A stretch of DNA of 64,000 nucleotides, taken from the NCBI GenBank assembly GCA_910586315.1, contig CAJUIP010000014.1:1-64000 (forward strand), read 5' to 3'. Origin of the DNA: an uncultured Lachnospiraceae bacterium (GTDB taxonomy: Bacteria > Bacillota > Clostridia > Lachnospirales > Lachnospiraceae). A program made the position numbers and the translations under genes. Of this stretch, positions 50,203-57,862 are shown piece by piece; positions within the stretch are counted from its first letter, which is position 1; each line of letters starts with the position of its first letter. The notes under the pieces were generated by a model, which searched no databases, had not been told where the DNA came from, and was given only the letters and a program-made list of their open reading frames with translations.

Positions 50203-51463
50203 GTTCCGTTCCTTTCGGCAGGCCATACATGTGATACATGGTTTCCAAATCCCGCACAAGCTTTCCGATGGCCATGGCGTTGGTGCCCTGAATGTCCAGA
50301 ATCCGCCCGGTGAAGGTCTTCACCCAGGACAGCATCTCGTTCGTGTCAAAAAACAGACCGCTGTACAGATATTCATGGTCGCGGATTTTTAAGATTTCCC
50401 CTCCGCGGCTCTCCCGGTACAGACGGTTTAAAATATGAGGTTCCCGCTCCTCATCAATCCAGAGCTTCATATAGAGTTCTTCCATCCGGCTGCTGCCGTC
50501 GAAGGAAACGCCCCAGCAGTGATTCATGTTTCTTAAAAGGGCGTTCTCGTATTCTTCATATTTCTCACAAATCTCCAAATGTGTCACAGCAGTGATGGAG
50601 TCCAGGCGGTAATTGAGGAACCGTCTTGGTCCCTCCAGATAGAGGCAGAGATACCGCCTTCCGGTCTGGGTACTGACATATATTTTTAAAGGAATTCCCG
50701 TTACCGTGGAACTATTCTGGCTGCGGCGGCTTCTGTTAATAAAGGAGATTTTCTTTCGCTCCTTCATGGCTGTTAAAATTTCACCAAGAACGCCGTCCTC
50801 CAGGGTATGGACGATGAAATGGTGCTTAAACTGAAAGAGATGGTTTTCCATGTCCGCCTCATCCAGGATGGTGCTTCCCACAAAACCGAAGGGAGCCGCT
50901 TCCTGATAGAAGGTAACCGCCGAAAGGAGGGCCTGCCAGGTATCCGGAGAAAGTGTCCCTCCGTTCGGGGACGCAGGTCCGGGAAGAAGACGGTAGAAGA
51001 GGTTTTTTCCCTGTTTAAATGATGTAAAAAGCCCTAGTTCTTCATATTCTTTAAGTTTAAGCCGCACGGTCTGGCCGTCAAAGACCATGCCGTACCGGGA
51101 AGAAATCTCGTCCGCAAGGTCCTTTGCAGTTTTTCCCTCCGGGCTGTCAAAAAGGAGATCCAGAAGAAAAAAGTGCAGAAGGATGTCGTTATCTGTAAAG
51201 CTTTTGGATTTCCAGGCTCCATATAAGGGGTTTTGGGGGATGGTTTTGCTGTCCACGCTGATATAGATATTTTTTCCTTTTTCCGTGTAAGCAGATTTTA
51301 CATAGTCTCCCAGCCAGCTCTCCACCCGTCTCCGTTCATTGTCATAGGTGCGGCCGCTTTTTTTATCAAAGTCTCCCCGGTTTTTATATCCGTAGATGAA
51401 AAACTGCCGCATGTAGTCCCGGATTCGGTCAAAGTTTTTAATCAGTTCGTTAAATTCTGTCAT
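50189..51463 (-). CDS. WYL-domain transcriptional regulator (first of pair)
   Basis: 424 residues from ATG 51463. GAGG is 8 bases upstream, and the -10 box at 51488-51493 excludes the upstream in-frame ATGs. A winged-helix part lies at about residues 85-150 (KTAKDLADEISSRYG, then QTVRLKLKEYEELGLF), and a WYL part at about 225-300 (KKISFINRSRRSQN, IPLKIYVSTQTGRRYLCLY). It probably controls rtcB and its own gene. Ligand unknown. Confidence 0.78.
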   Translation of the reverse strand: MTEFNELIKNFDRIRDYMRQFFIYGYKNRGDFDKKSGRTYDNERRRVESWLGDYVKSAYTEKGKNIYISVDSKTIPQNPLYGAWKSKSFTDNDILLHFFLLDLLFDSPEGKTAKDLADEISSRYGMVFDGQTVRLKLKEYEELGLFTSFKQGKNLFYRLLPGPASPNGGTLSPDTWQALLSAVTFYQEAAPFGFVGSTILDEADMENHLFQFKHHFIVHTLEDGVLGEILTAMKERKKISFINRSRRSQNSSTVTGIPLKIYVSTQTGRRYLCLYLEGPRRFLNYRLDSITAVTHLEICEKYEEYENALLRNMNHCWGVSFDGSSRMEELYMKLWIDEEREPHILNRLYRESRGGEILKIRDHEYLYSGLFFDTNEMLSWVKTFTGRILDIQGTNAMAIGKLVRDLETMYHMYGLPKGTEHGTV

Positions 51464-51487
51464 ATTCATGTCCTCATTTCTGTTCCC

Positions 51488-51516
51488 ATTATAGTTCATG
51501 GCAGCCGGAAAGTCCA
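51488..51516 (-). promoter_or_regulatory. Promoter of the WYL pair
   Basis: Minus strand TGGACT (51511-51516), 17-base spacer, TATAAT (51488-51493). Lies in the short divergent region with rtcB. Confidence 0.6.
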
Positions 51517-51607
51517 TGTTCGCAATGTTTTTTAAATGATTTCTCTGGAAAATTCCGGTATGCTAAAGAGGCAGACAGATAAAATAAGGAAGAGAGGATG
51601 TGAGTGT

Positions 51608-52843
51608 ATGTTTGTATGGTATGAAAAGGAAAATATGAAGGTCCCGGTGAAGGTATGGCTGGGAGCAAAGGAAGATCTGGATGAGACCTGTGTGGAACAG
51701 GCATACCATCTGTCCCGCCTTCCGTTTCTCCATAAGTGGGTGAGCCTGATGCCGGACACGCACGCAGGGATGGGAATGCCCATCGGCGGCGTCATTGCGG
51801 CCAGGGAAGTTGTGATTCCCAATGCCGTGGGAGTAGACATCGGATGTGGAATGGCCTACACGAGAACCAACGTGCGGCTGGAGGAAATCAAAGATATCAT
51901 GACAGGAAACGGCACCATGGTTCAGGCCATGATCGGGGATATCATGCGGAATATTCCGGTGGGATTTTCCCATCATAAAACGCCCATGCCCTGCTATACG
52001 TTAGACAGAGCTTATGATGAGATGGATCGGTATGAGGAGGACGGAGAGCTTTTGGGGCAGCTGGAGGCAGGATATTTTCAGATTGGAACCTTAGGCGGCG
52101 GAAATCATTTTATTGAGCTTCAGGCGGATGACGAGGGAATTCTTTCCATTATGATTCATTCGGGCAGCCGCCATTTTGGAAAATCCGTATGTGATTATTT
52201 CCATCAGAAAGCCAGAGAGCTCAATGTCCGCTATTACAGCCAGGTGCCTGATGAATACCGTCTGGCTTTTCTTTCCGCAGACAGCCGGGAGGGAAGACGG
52301 TATTTAAACTGGATGAATCTTTCCATGGATTTTGCCCGGGAAAACAGGGAGAAGATGATGCTTGCCGTGAAGGCGGTGATGGAAAAATGGATTGGAAAGT
52401 ACACGAATCTTAAGCTGGAATTCTCTGAGGACATCAACTGCCATCACAACTATGCGGCTCTGGAGACCCACTACGGACAGGAGGTCTATGTCCACAGAAA
52501 AGGCGCCGTGCGGGCAGAAAACGGGGAGCTGGCAGTGATTCCCGGCGCCATGGGTTCATACAGCTATGTGGTCATGGGAAAGGGGAATCCGGAAAGCTTC
52601 TGCTCCTGCTCTCATGGCGCAGGAAGACAGTATTCCAGAAAGGGCGCCATGGCCGCCTTTACGGCCGAGGAGGTGATTCTCGATCTGGCGAAGCAGGGCG
52701 TGGTTCTTGGAAAAAGAGGAAAGGCCGATGTGGCGGAAGAGAGCCGGTTCGCCTATAAAGATATTGATATGGTCATGGACAATCAGAAAGATCTGGTAAT
52801 TCCGGTGCGGAGACTGAAGACTGTAGGGGTTGTGAAGGGGTGA
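51608..52843 (+). CDS. rtcB: RtcB family RNA ligase
   Basis: 411 residues from ATG 51608 (AGAGAGG and GTGAG upstream). Joins RNA 2',3'-cyclic phosphate or 3'-phosphate ends to 5'-OH ends using GTP and Mn. Motifs: MPDTHAGMGMPIGGVIA, the metal Cys in VGVDIGCGMAYTR, GTLGGGNHFIEL, HSGSRHFG and the guanylylated His in CSCSHGAGRQYSRKGA. Short (about 400) RtcB class without archease gene. Divergent from two WYL regulators, suggesting inducible RNA repair. Confidence 0.92.
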   Translation: MFVWYEKENMKVPVKVWLGAKEDLDETCVEQAYHLSRLPFLHKWVSLMPDTHAGMGMPIGGVIAAREVVIPNAVGVDIGCGMAYTRTNVRLEEIKDIMTGNGTMVQAMIGDIMRNIPVGFSHHKTPMPCYTLDRAYDEMDRYEEDGELLGQLEAGYFQIGTLGGGNHFIELQADDEGILSIMIHSGSRHFGKSVCDYFHQKARELNVRYYSQVPDEYRLAFLSADSREGRRYLNWMNLSMDFARENREKMMLAVKAVMEKWIGKYTNLKLEFSEDINCHHNYAALETHYGQEVYVHRKGAVRAENGELAVIPGAMGSYSYVVMGKGNPESFCSCSHGAGRQYSRKGAMAAFTAEEVILDLAKQGVVLGKRGKADVAEESRFAYKDIDMVMDNQKDLVIPVRRLKTVGVVKG

Positions 52844-52968
52844 ACAGTAACAGTATTAGGATGAGGTTCAAGGTATATGCAGATGAAATGCAGAGGGCCG
52901 TATGGCAAATCTTCCAGGGATATGGTATATTTAGTTCCAAAGAAGAAAAGAGAGGGTACAAAAAATTG

Positions 52969-54033
52969 ATGGAAGAAGAAAATAAGGTTCATAAAAGGCG
53001 TGTCCGTTACCGGGGAACCCATCCCCGCACTTTTGAGGAGAAATATAAGGAGCAGAATCCGGAAAAATACGCGGACACCATTGAAAAGGTCATTAAAAAG
53101 GGCGGTACGCCTGCGGGAATGCATCTTTCCATCTGCGTGAAGGAAATTCTGGATTTTCTGGAAATAAAGCCGGGGCAAAAGGGCCTGGACGCTACTTTGG
53201 GCTACGGCGGACACAGCAGTGAAATGCTTAAGGCCTTAAGAGGCGAAGGCCATCTTTACGGACTGGATGTGGATCCGATAGAGATCATAAAGACAAGAAA
53301 GCGGCTGGAAGAGAAAGGTTTTGGAGAGGACATCTTCACCGCCAGACAGATGAATTTCGCGAACATCGACGTGCTGGCGGCGGAGACGGGCCCCTTTGAT
53401 TTTGTCCTGGCGGATTTGGGCGTGTCTTCCATGCAGATTGACAATCCAAAGCGGGGCTTTACGTATAAATTTGAAGGTCCCCTGGATTTACGGCTGAATC
53501 CCCAAGAGGGGATTTCTGCGGCAGAGCGCCTTGCCTCCATTTCCACGGAAGAGCTCTGCGGCATGCTGGAGGAAAATGCCGACGAGACATATGCCGCGGA
53601 AATTGCAAGGGAGGTAGGGAAGCGAAACAGGAAAAAACAGTATATTGAGACCACCACGCAGTTTAAGGAGGCTATCGAGCGCGCCTTGCGCTTTCTTCCG
53701 GAGGAGGAACGGGCAGAGGCCGTAGTAAAGTCCTGTAAGCGGTGCTTTCAGGCCTTAAGAATTGATGTAAACCGGGAATTTGAAGTTCTTTACAGCTTCC
53801 TTGAAAAGCTGCCCAAAATTCTGACGCCGGGAGGACGGGCCGCTGTCCTTACCTTTCATTCCGGGGAGGACAGACTTGTAAAGCAGTTCTTTAAGGAAGG
53901 GAAAAAGGCGGGACTTTACAGTGAGATTGCAGAGGAGGTGATCCGTCCTTCGGCAGAAGAATGCGCGAGAAACCCCAGGGCGCGTTCCACAAAGATGCGC
54001 TGGGCCATCCGTTCCATGGAGCAGGAGACATAA
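52969..54033 (+). CDS. RsmH-like 16S rRNA cytosine methyltransferase paralogue
   Basis: 354 residues from ATG 52969; the frame stays open to a GTG at 52840 that overlaps the rtcB stop, so the true start is uncertain. Basic N-terminal extension HKRRVRYRGTHPRTFEEKY, then the RsmH core: STPAGMHLSICV-like entry, LDATLGYGGHSSEML (SAM site), GLDVDPIEI, FDFVLADLGVSSMQID, DLRLNP and LTFHSGEDRLVKQFFK at the C-terminal end. RsmH makes N4-methylcytosine 1402. Not in a dcw cluster, so probably a second copy. Possibly co-transcribed with rtcB, both RNA-directed. Confidence 0.85.
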   Translation: MEEENKVHKRRVRYRGTHPRTFEEKYKEQNPEKYADTIEKVIKKGGTPAGMHLSICVKEILDFLEIKPGQKGLDATLGYGGHSSEMLKALRGEGHLYGLDVDPIEIIKTRKRLEEKGFGEDIFTARQMNFANIDVLAAETGPFDFVLADLGVSSMQIDNPKRGFTYKFEGPLDLRLNPQEGISAAERLASISTEELCGMLEENADETYAAEIAREVGKRNRKKQYIETTTQFKEAIERALRFLPEEERAEAVVKSCKRCFQALRIDVNREFEVLYSFLEKLPKILTPGGRAAVLTFHSGEDRLVKQFFKEGKKAGLYSEIAEEVIRPSAEECARNPRARSTKMRWAIRSMEQET

Positions 54034-54178
54034 GCTTAAAGATATAAATACGGGCTTGATGGTAAGAATAGACACTCCTGCGAAATACAGCGTTTGTTCA
54101 TGGTATGCTTTCTTGCAGGTTAGTATTGCACTTATATGTGAGTACTTGATTTTACTTTCATTCTTGGTACAATGACAC
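54034..54178. other. Intergenic, no gene seen
   Basis: Short AT-rich spacer with no ORF or clear hairpin. Confidence 0.4.
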
Positions 54179-54342
54179 TAGAGCGTGTTTGAAAATTGCT
54201 TTCCGTCAGATGTGCATCACAGTTTGTGGGAAATTTGGCTCGAATGAGGGAGGCGTAGTGGGCTACGTTGACCGAATGAGAGCCCAATTTCCCGCAAAGT
54301 GGGGCGTACAGATGGCGGGAATGAATTTTCAAACACGCTCTA
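54179..54342. repeat. Full-length TA/GAGCGTGTTTG palindromic element (164 bp)
   Basis: TAGAGCGTGTTTGAAAATTG at the left and GAATTTTCAAACACGCTCTA at the right, with terminal TA on both sides. Left half matches 1134-1207 and right half matches 62613-62696. The inner arms AATGAGGGAGGCG/GAATGAGAGCCC suggest a fold. Size and TA flanks fit a mariner/IS630-type miniature element. Confidence 0.85.
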
Positions 54343-54464
54343 GGGTCAAAAGGCCAGAAGTCCGACGCAAGCTTGCTTGCAGGAGGATTTTTGACCTTGG
54401 GACCCCAACATCATACTATCAAGTGTGGGCAAAGTCAGGCTCACAAAACGAGGAGGTATTTTAT

Positions 54465-55079
54465 ATGGGCAAAAAGATTGTTGTTGTTACCGGAAGTCCC
54501 CGAAAGAAAGGCAATAGCTTTGCTATGACCGAGGCATTTATCCAGGCGGCCGAAGCCAAAGGCCATACCGTCACCCGCTTTGATGCTGCTCTGAAAAATG
54601 TGGGCGGCTGCCGGGCCTGTGAGACTTGCTTTAAGACTGGGAATGCCTGCTCTTTTGACGATGATTTTAATACGATTGCTCCCGCAATTTTGGAGGCCGA
54701 TGCCGTGGTTTTCTCTATGCCTGTGTATTGGTATTCTATCCCCGCACAAATTAAGGGGGTCATTGACCGCCTGTTTTCTTTTGTGGTGGGCGGAAAAGAT
54801 ATTGCGGGTAAAGAGTGCGCGGTTCTCGCCTGTTGTGCAGAAGATGATATGTCTGTGTTTGACGGTGTGCGCGTTCCCATGGAGCGTTCCGCCGCACTGA
54901 TGAAATGGAAGATGGCCGGGGAGGTTTTCGTTCCGGGCGTCTTCCATATCGGTGATATTGAAAAGACGGACGGCTGTAAGCAGGCGGCTGCTTTGGCGGC
55001 CACAGCAGTAAAGAATGTCCCTGTGTCCAGCGGGACGATATGGATAAAATTTATCCGGCGGTGCGTGAGGGCGATGTAA
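54465..55079 (+). CDS. Flavodoxin/NADPH-dependent FMN reductase family protein with altered end
   Basis: 204 residues from ATG 54465 (GAGGAGG upstream). Flavodoxin-like fold: KIVVVTGSPRKKGNSFAMTEAF (FMN phosphate loop), then the GGCRACETCFKTGNACSFDDDF Cys cluster and MPVYWYSIPAQIKGVIDRLF, as in iron-sulfur flavoproteins and related oxidoreductases. Up to about residue 185 it is normal; the last 20 residues read through the start of a second flavodoxin gene in another frame, so a deletion has joined two neighbours. Confidence 0.8.
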   Translation: MGKKIVVVTGSPRKKGNSFAMTEAFIQAAEAKGHTVTRFDAALKNVGGCRACETCFKTGNACSFDDDFNTIAPAILEADAVVFSMPVYWYSIPAQIKGVIDRLFSFVVGGKDIAGKECAVLACCAEDDMSVFDGVRVPMERSAALMKWKMAGEVFVPGVFHIGDIEKTDGCKQAAALAATAVKNVPVSSGTIWIKFIRRCVRAM

Positions 55080-55387
55080 TTGTATTGGCCAGTCCGCTTT
55101 ACTACTGGAATATGAGCGGACAGCTCAGAACTGCTGTTGACCGTCTGTTTGCTTTGGAGGAAGGAGATGGAAAAATTCTGAGAGGACATGGCAAGGCTTC
55201 GGCTCTGCTGATGGCTGCCGAGGGCCATGGCTTTGAAGATGTGCTCCTTTACTACAATCATCTGATGGAGCACTTGAAATGGGAGAATCTCGGTCATGTT
55301 CTTGCCGGCGGGAACGGGGATATAGGGGATATTGAGGGGAAACCTGAAATATCTGCCGCTTATGAGCTTGGGAAATCCATCACATAA
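55010..55387 (+). pseudogene. Truncated second flavodoxin family gene
   Basis: In the frame +1 of the previous gene the sequence reads CPCVQRDDMDKIYPAVREGD and then IVLASPLYYWNMSGQLRTAVDRL and GHGKASALLMAAEGHGF to a stop at 55387. This is the Cys motif onward of an FMN-reductase-like protein; the N-terminal FMN-binding third is missing. An internal ATG at 55040 could still give 115 residues. Confidence 0.7.
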
Positions 55388-55519
55388 CAAAAGTCAGGCG
55401 AAAAACTGGCGGGGGTATGATCCGGTACGACAGGCTGACACCGAAAGAAATAAAAGGAAATGAAAATCGTTTAATTGACACAAAGGGCAAAGACAGAATA
55501 ACTGCAAAACCGCTGAAAC

Positions 55520-55611
55520 TATGAGAAACGCGCTTTGCGTGTTTCTCAAGTTATCGCGGCAGTCGCCAAGGTCTCGTGCAAGCACGGACTTTGGCTTGTT
55601 GATCGCGTAAA
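55520..55611 (-). repeat. CGAGACCTTGGCGACTGCC repeat, copy 2 (reversed)
   Basis: GAGAAACGCGCTTTGCGTGTTTCTC hairpin, then CGCGGCAGTCGCCAAGGTCT and GATCGCGTAAAT. Reverse complement nearly identical to 21320-21412. Confidence 0.85.
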
Positions 55612-55613
55612 TA

Positions 55614-55660
55614 AAGGCGTCTGACGATATTGGATACCGTCAGGCGCCTTACCTTTTTGC
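55614..55660. terminator. Terminator between the flavodoxin remnant and lysR-type gene
   Basis: AGGCGTCTGACG and CGTCAGGCGCCTT form a stem; the following TACCTTTTT serves the plus strand. Confidence 0.7.
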
Positions 55661-55684
55661 ACGTGATTCTGGAATTTAAGATTC

Positions 55685-56575
55685 TTATGATGAAGATGCA
55701 TGAAGGGAGTTTTGCAATGAGGCGGCAAACTCGGTAATATCTTCCGGCGGCTTCGGGGAGGCCAGGATACCATAGGGCAATGTGTAATTTTCCGACAGAG
55801 GTATTGTGGCTAGTCCCGGATGTACGTTCTCCCAGCATTCCAGGCTTAGAAGGAGTGTATTGCTCTCTAAGCAGTGATTGAAGGTCTGCATATTATAGCT
55901 GGGTAAAATATCTTCAATTTTGATTCCTGAATGATTCAATAAAATATCTTCGCGAATCTTGTCGTTAACCGCACTGTTTCCAGGCTTCATGATCATCAAT
56001 GTTTCGCCGTCCAGATCCTTAAAGTTCAGGCTTTTTTTCCTGGCCAGAGGGTGTTTCCTTGGCATGGAAATACTGAAACGGTATGCTCCGATGGGGATGA
56101 AGGTACAGTTTGCCCCGCTGATTTCGGCATTGTATGGGCCGGTGAGAAAATCATAGGTTTTGTTCAGGTTGGCCAGGCGGTGGTTCTCATTTTCAATGGG
56201 TACTATTTTTAACTGGTACTGAGGGCAGCGGTCGCTGACGGCATTCCACAGATCCATAAAAATGTGGCATGGGTAGAGAACGGAAGTCCCGACGCGGATT
56301 ATTTTGGGGGAGGCGAAGTGGGCTGCCTGTATTTCCTGGACTGCCTGCCGGGAGAAATTTATGATTTCCTGTGTCTTCGTATACAGGCACTGGCCTGCCG
56401 CTGTCAGGAGGACTCCGTGGTTGGAACGTCGAAACAGTTTTACTCCCAGACGGGATTCCAGGCCGTTAATCTGTTTGATCACAGCGGTATGGGAAATGTA
56501 GAGCTGGTCTGCCGCTTTCGTAAAACTGCTGGTATCGGCTACTGCCTGAAAGGTATCTAAGGATTTATTGTACAT
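55685..56575 (-). CDS. LysR family transcriptional regulator
   Basis: 296 residues from ATG 56575. N-terminal winged helix FQAVADTSSFTKAADQLYISHTAVIKQINGLE and KLFRRSNHGVLLT, then a two-lobe effector domain. The start is set by GGAGGCG 6 bases upstream. Divergent from the aldo/keto reductase gene with a LysR-type palindrome between, so it likely controls that gene. Effector unknown. Confidence 0.92.
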   Translation of the reverse strand: MYNKSLDTFQAVADTSSFTKAADQLYISHTAVIKQINGLESRLGVKLFRRSNHGVLLTAAGQCLYTKTQEIINFSRQAVQEIQAAHFASPKIIRVGTSVLYPCHIFMDLWNAVSDRCPQYQLKIVPIENENHRLANLNKTYDFLTGPYNAEISGANCTFIPIGAYRFSISMPRKHPLARKKSLNFKDLDGETLMIMKPGNSAVNDKIREDILLNHSGIKIEDILPSYNMQTFNHCLESNTLLLSLECWENVHPGLATIPLSENYTLPYGILASPKPPEDITEFAASLQNSLHASSS

Positions 56576-56631
56576 GGGACGCCTCCTCACAAAGTGTGTA
56601 AACTTTTGGTTTCTGCTATTGTACCATATCC

Positions 56632-56661
56632 ATACTTCCGAATCAACCGGTATGGAAGTAT
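56632..56661. promoter_or_regulatory. LysR-type operator between divergent genes
   Basis: Arms ATACTTCC (56632-56639) and GGAAGTAT (56654-56661) with 14 bases between, plus an offset pair CCATAC / GTATGG. Sits about 55-85 bases from both starts. Confidence 0.65.
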
Positions 56662-56691
56662 ACTAAATACAAAAAGCGGGAGGAATGGAGA

Positions 56692-57660
56692 ATGAAAACA
56701 AGAAAATTAGGAAATTTGACGGTATCTGCCATTGGGTATGGCTGTATGGGACTGTCCCATGGTTATGGGGAGCTGCCGCCGAAAGAAGAAAGCATCCGGC
56801 TGATCCGGCGGGCGTATGAGCTGGGCTGTACCTTTTTTGATACGGCGGAGGGCTATGGCATGGGCCATAATGAGAGTCTGGTGGGGGAAGCCCTGGAGCC
56901 CGTGCGAAACCATGTGGCGATTGCCACAAAGCTGCATATCCGGAGTGAGCGGGGGGAAGATCTGAAACGGCAGGTGGAAGAGCGCCTGGACGCTTCCCTG
57001 AAACGGCTCCGTACCGACCATGTTGACCTGTATTATCAACACCGGGTCAATAAGGACATTCCCGTGGAGGAAGTGGCAGAAGTGATGGGCGGCCTGATAA
57101 AGAAAGGAAAGATCCTTGGCTGGGGACAGTCGCAGGCGCTTCCGGAGGAGATCCGCCGGGCAAATGCAGTGACACCACTTACTGCCGTTCAGAGTGAATA
57201 TTCCATGATGGAGCGGATGTTTGAAAAGGAGGTAATCCCGCTCTGCGGAGAGCTTGGCATCGGCTTTGTGCCGTTTTCACCGCTTGCCAGCGGATTTTTA
57301 AGCGGGAAATACGGAAAGGGCAGAACATACAGAGGGGATGATGTGCGGCGGGTGATTACCCGGTTCAGAGACGAAAATGTGGCGGCAAACCAGCCGCTTC
57401 TGGATATGCTCCATGATATGGGAGAAAAGAAAGGGGCAACGCCAGCGCAGATTTCTTTGGCGTGGATGCTCCATAAGAGGGATTTTATTGTGCCGATCCC
57501 CGGCATGAGAAGGGATGAGCGTCTTGTGGAGAACTTTGGAGCGGCGGATGTTGTTCTGACAGAGGGGGAATATGAGGTGATAGAAAAGGCACTGTCTCAG
57601 ATCACAGTATACGGGAACCGGACGGATGCGGATATTGCGAAGCTGAGGGGGATGAAATGA
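56692..57660 (+). CDS. Aldo/keto reductase
   Basis: 322 residues, GGGAGG upstream. TIM-barrel NADPH oxidoreductase of the AKR13/YhdN-like group. Catalytic tetrad: Asp and Tyr in FFDTAEGYG, Lys in AIATKLHI, His in YYQHRVNKD. Reduces aldehydes or ketones. Regulated by the divergent LysR protein by inference. Confidence 0.93.
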   Translation: MKTRKLGNLTVSAIGYGCMGLSHGYGELPPKEESIRLIRRAYELGCTFFDTAEGYGMGHNESLVGEALEPVRNHVAIATKLHIRSERGEDLKRQVEERLDASLKRLRTDHVDLYYQHRVNKDIPVEEVAEVMGGLIKKGKILGWGQSQALPEEIRRANAVTPLTAVQSEYSMMERMFEKEVIPLCGELGIGFVPFSPLASGFLSGKYGKGRTYRGDDVRRVITRFRDENVAANQPLLDMLHDMGEKKGATPAQISLAWMLHKRDFIVPIPGMRRDERLVENFGAADVVLTEGEYEVIEKALSQITVYGNRTDADIAKLRGMK

Positions 57661-57862
57661 TGGAATACGGAAATAACAAAATTATGGTACATAATGCTAC
57701 GGAAGGATTTATATAAAGCAAGATTACCCGGATTTTTTCAAAAAACTTATAAATATATGAATTTTTCTTGATGAAAAGGGGAATTTGTGATAGGGTAACG
57801 ATTAGAAAAAAATAAGTCGGTTCCGGCAGGAATTTGTCGAACGTTCAGGAAGGCAGGACGGA

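Noticed and set aside
54189..54464. N-terminal 92-residue extension of the flavodoxin protein
   Set aside because: It is translation of the mobile repeat; a strong ribosome site supports the start at 54465.
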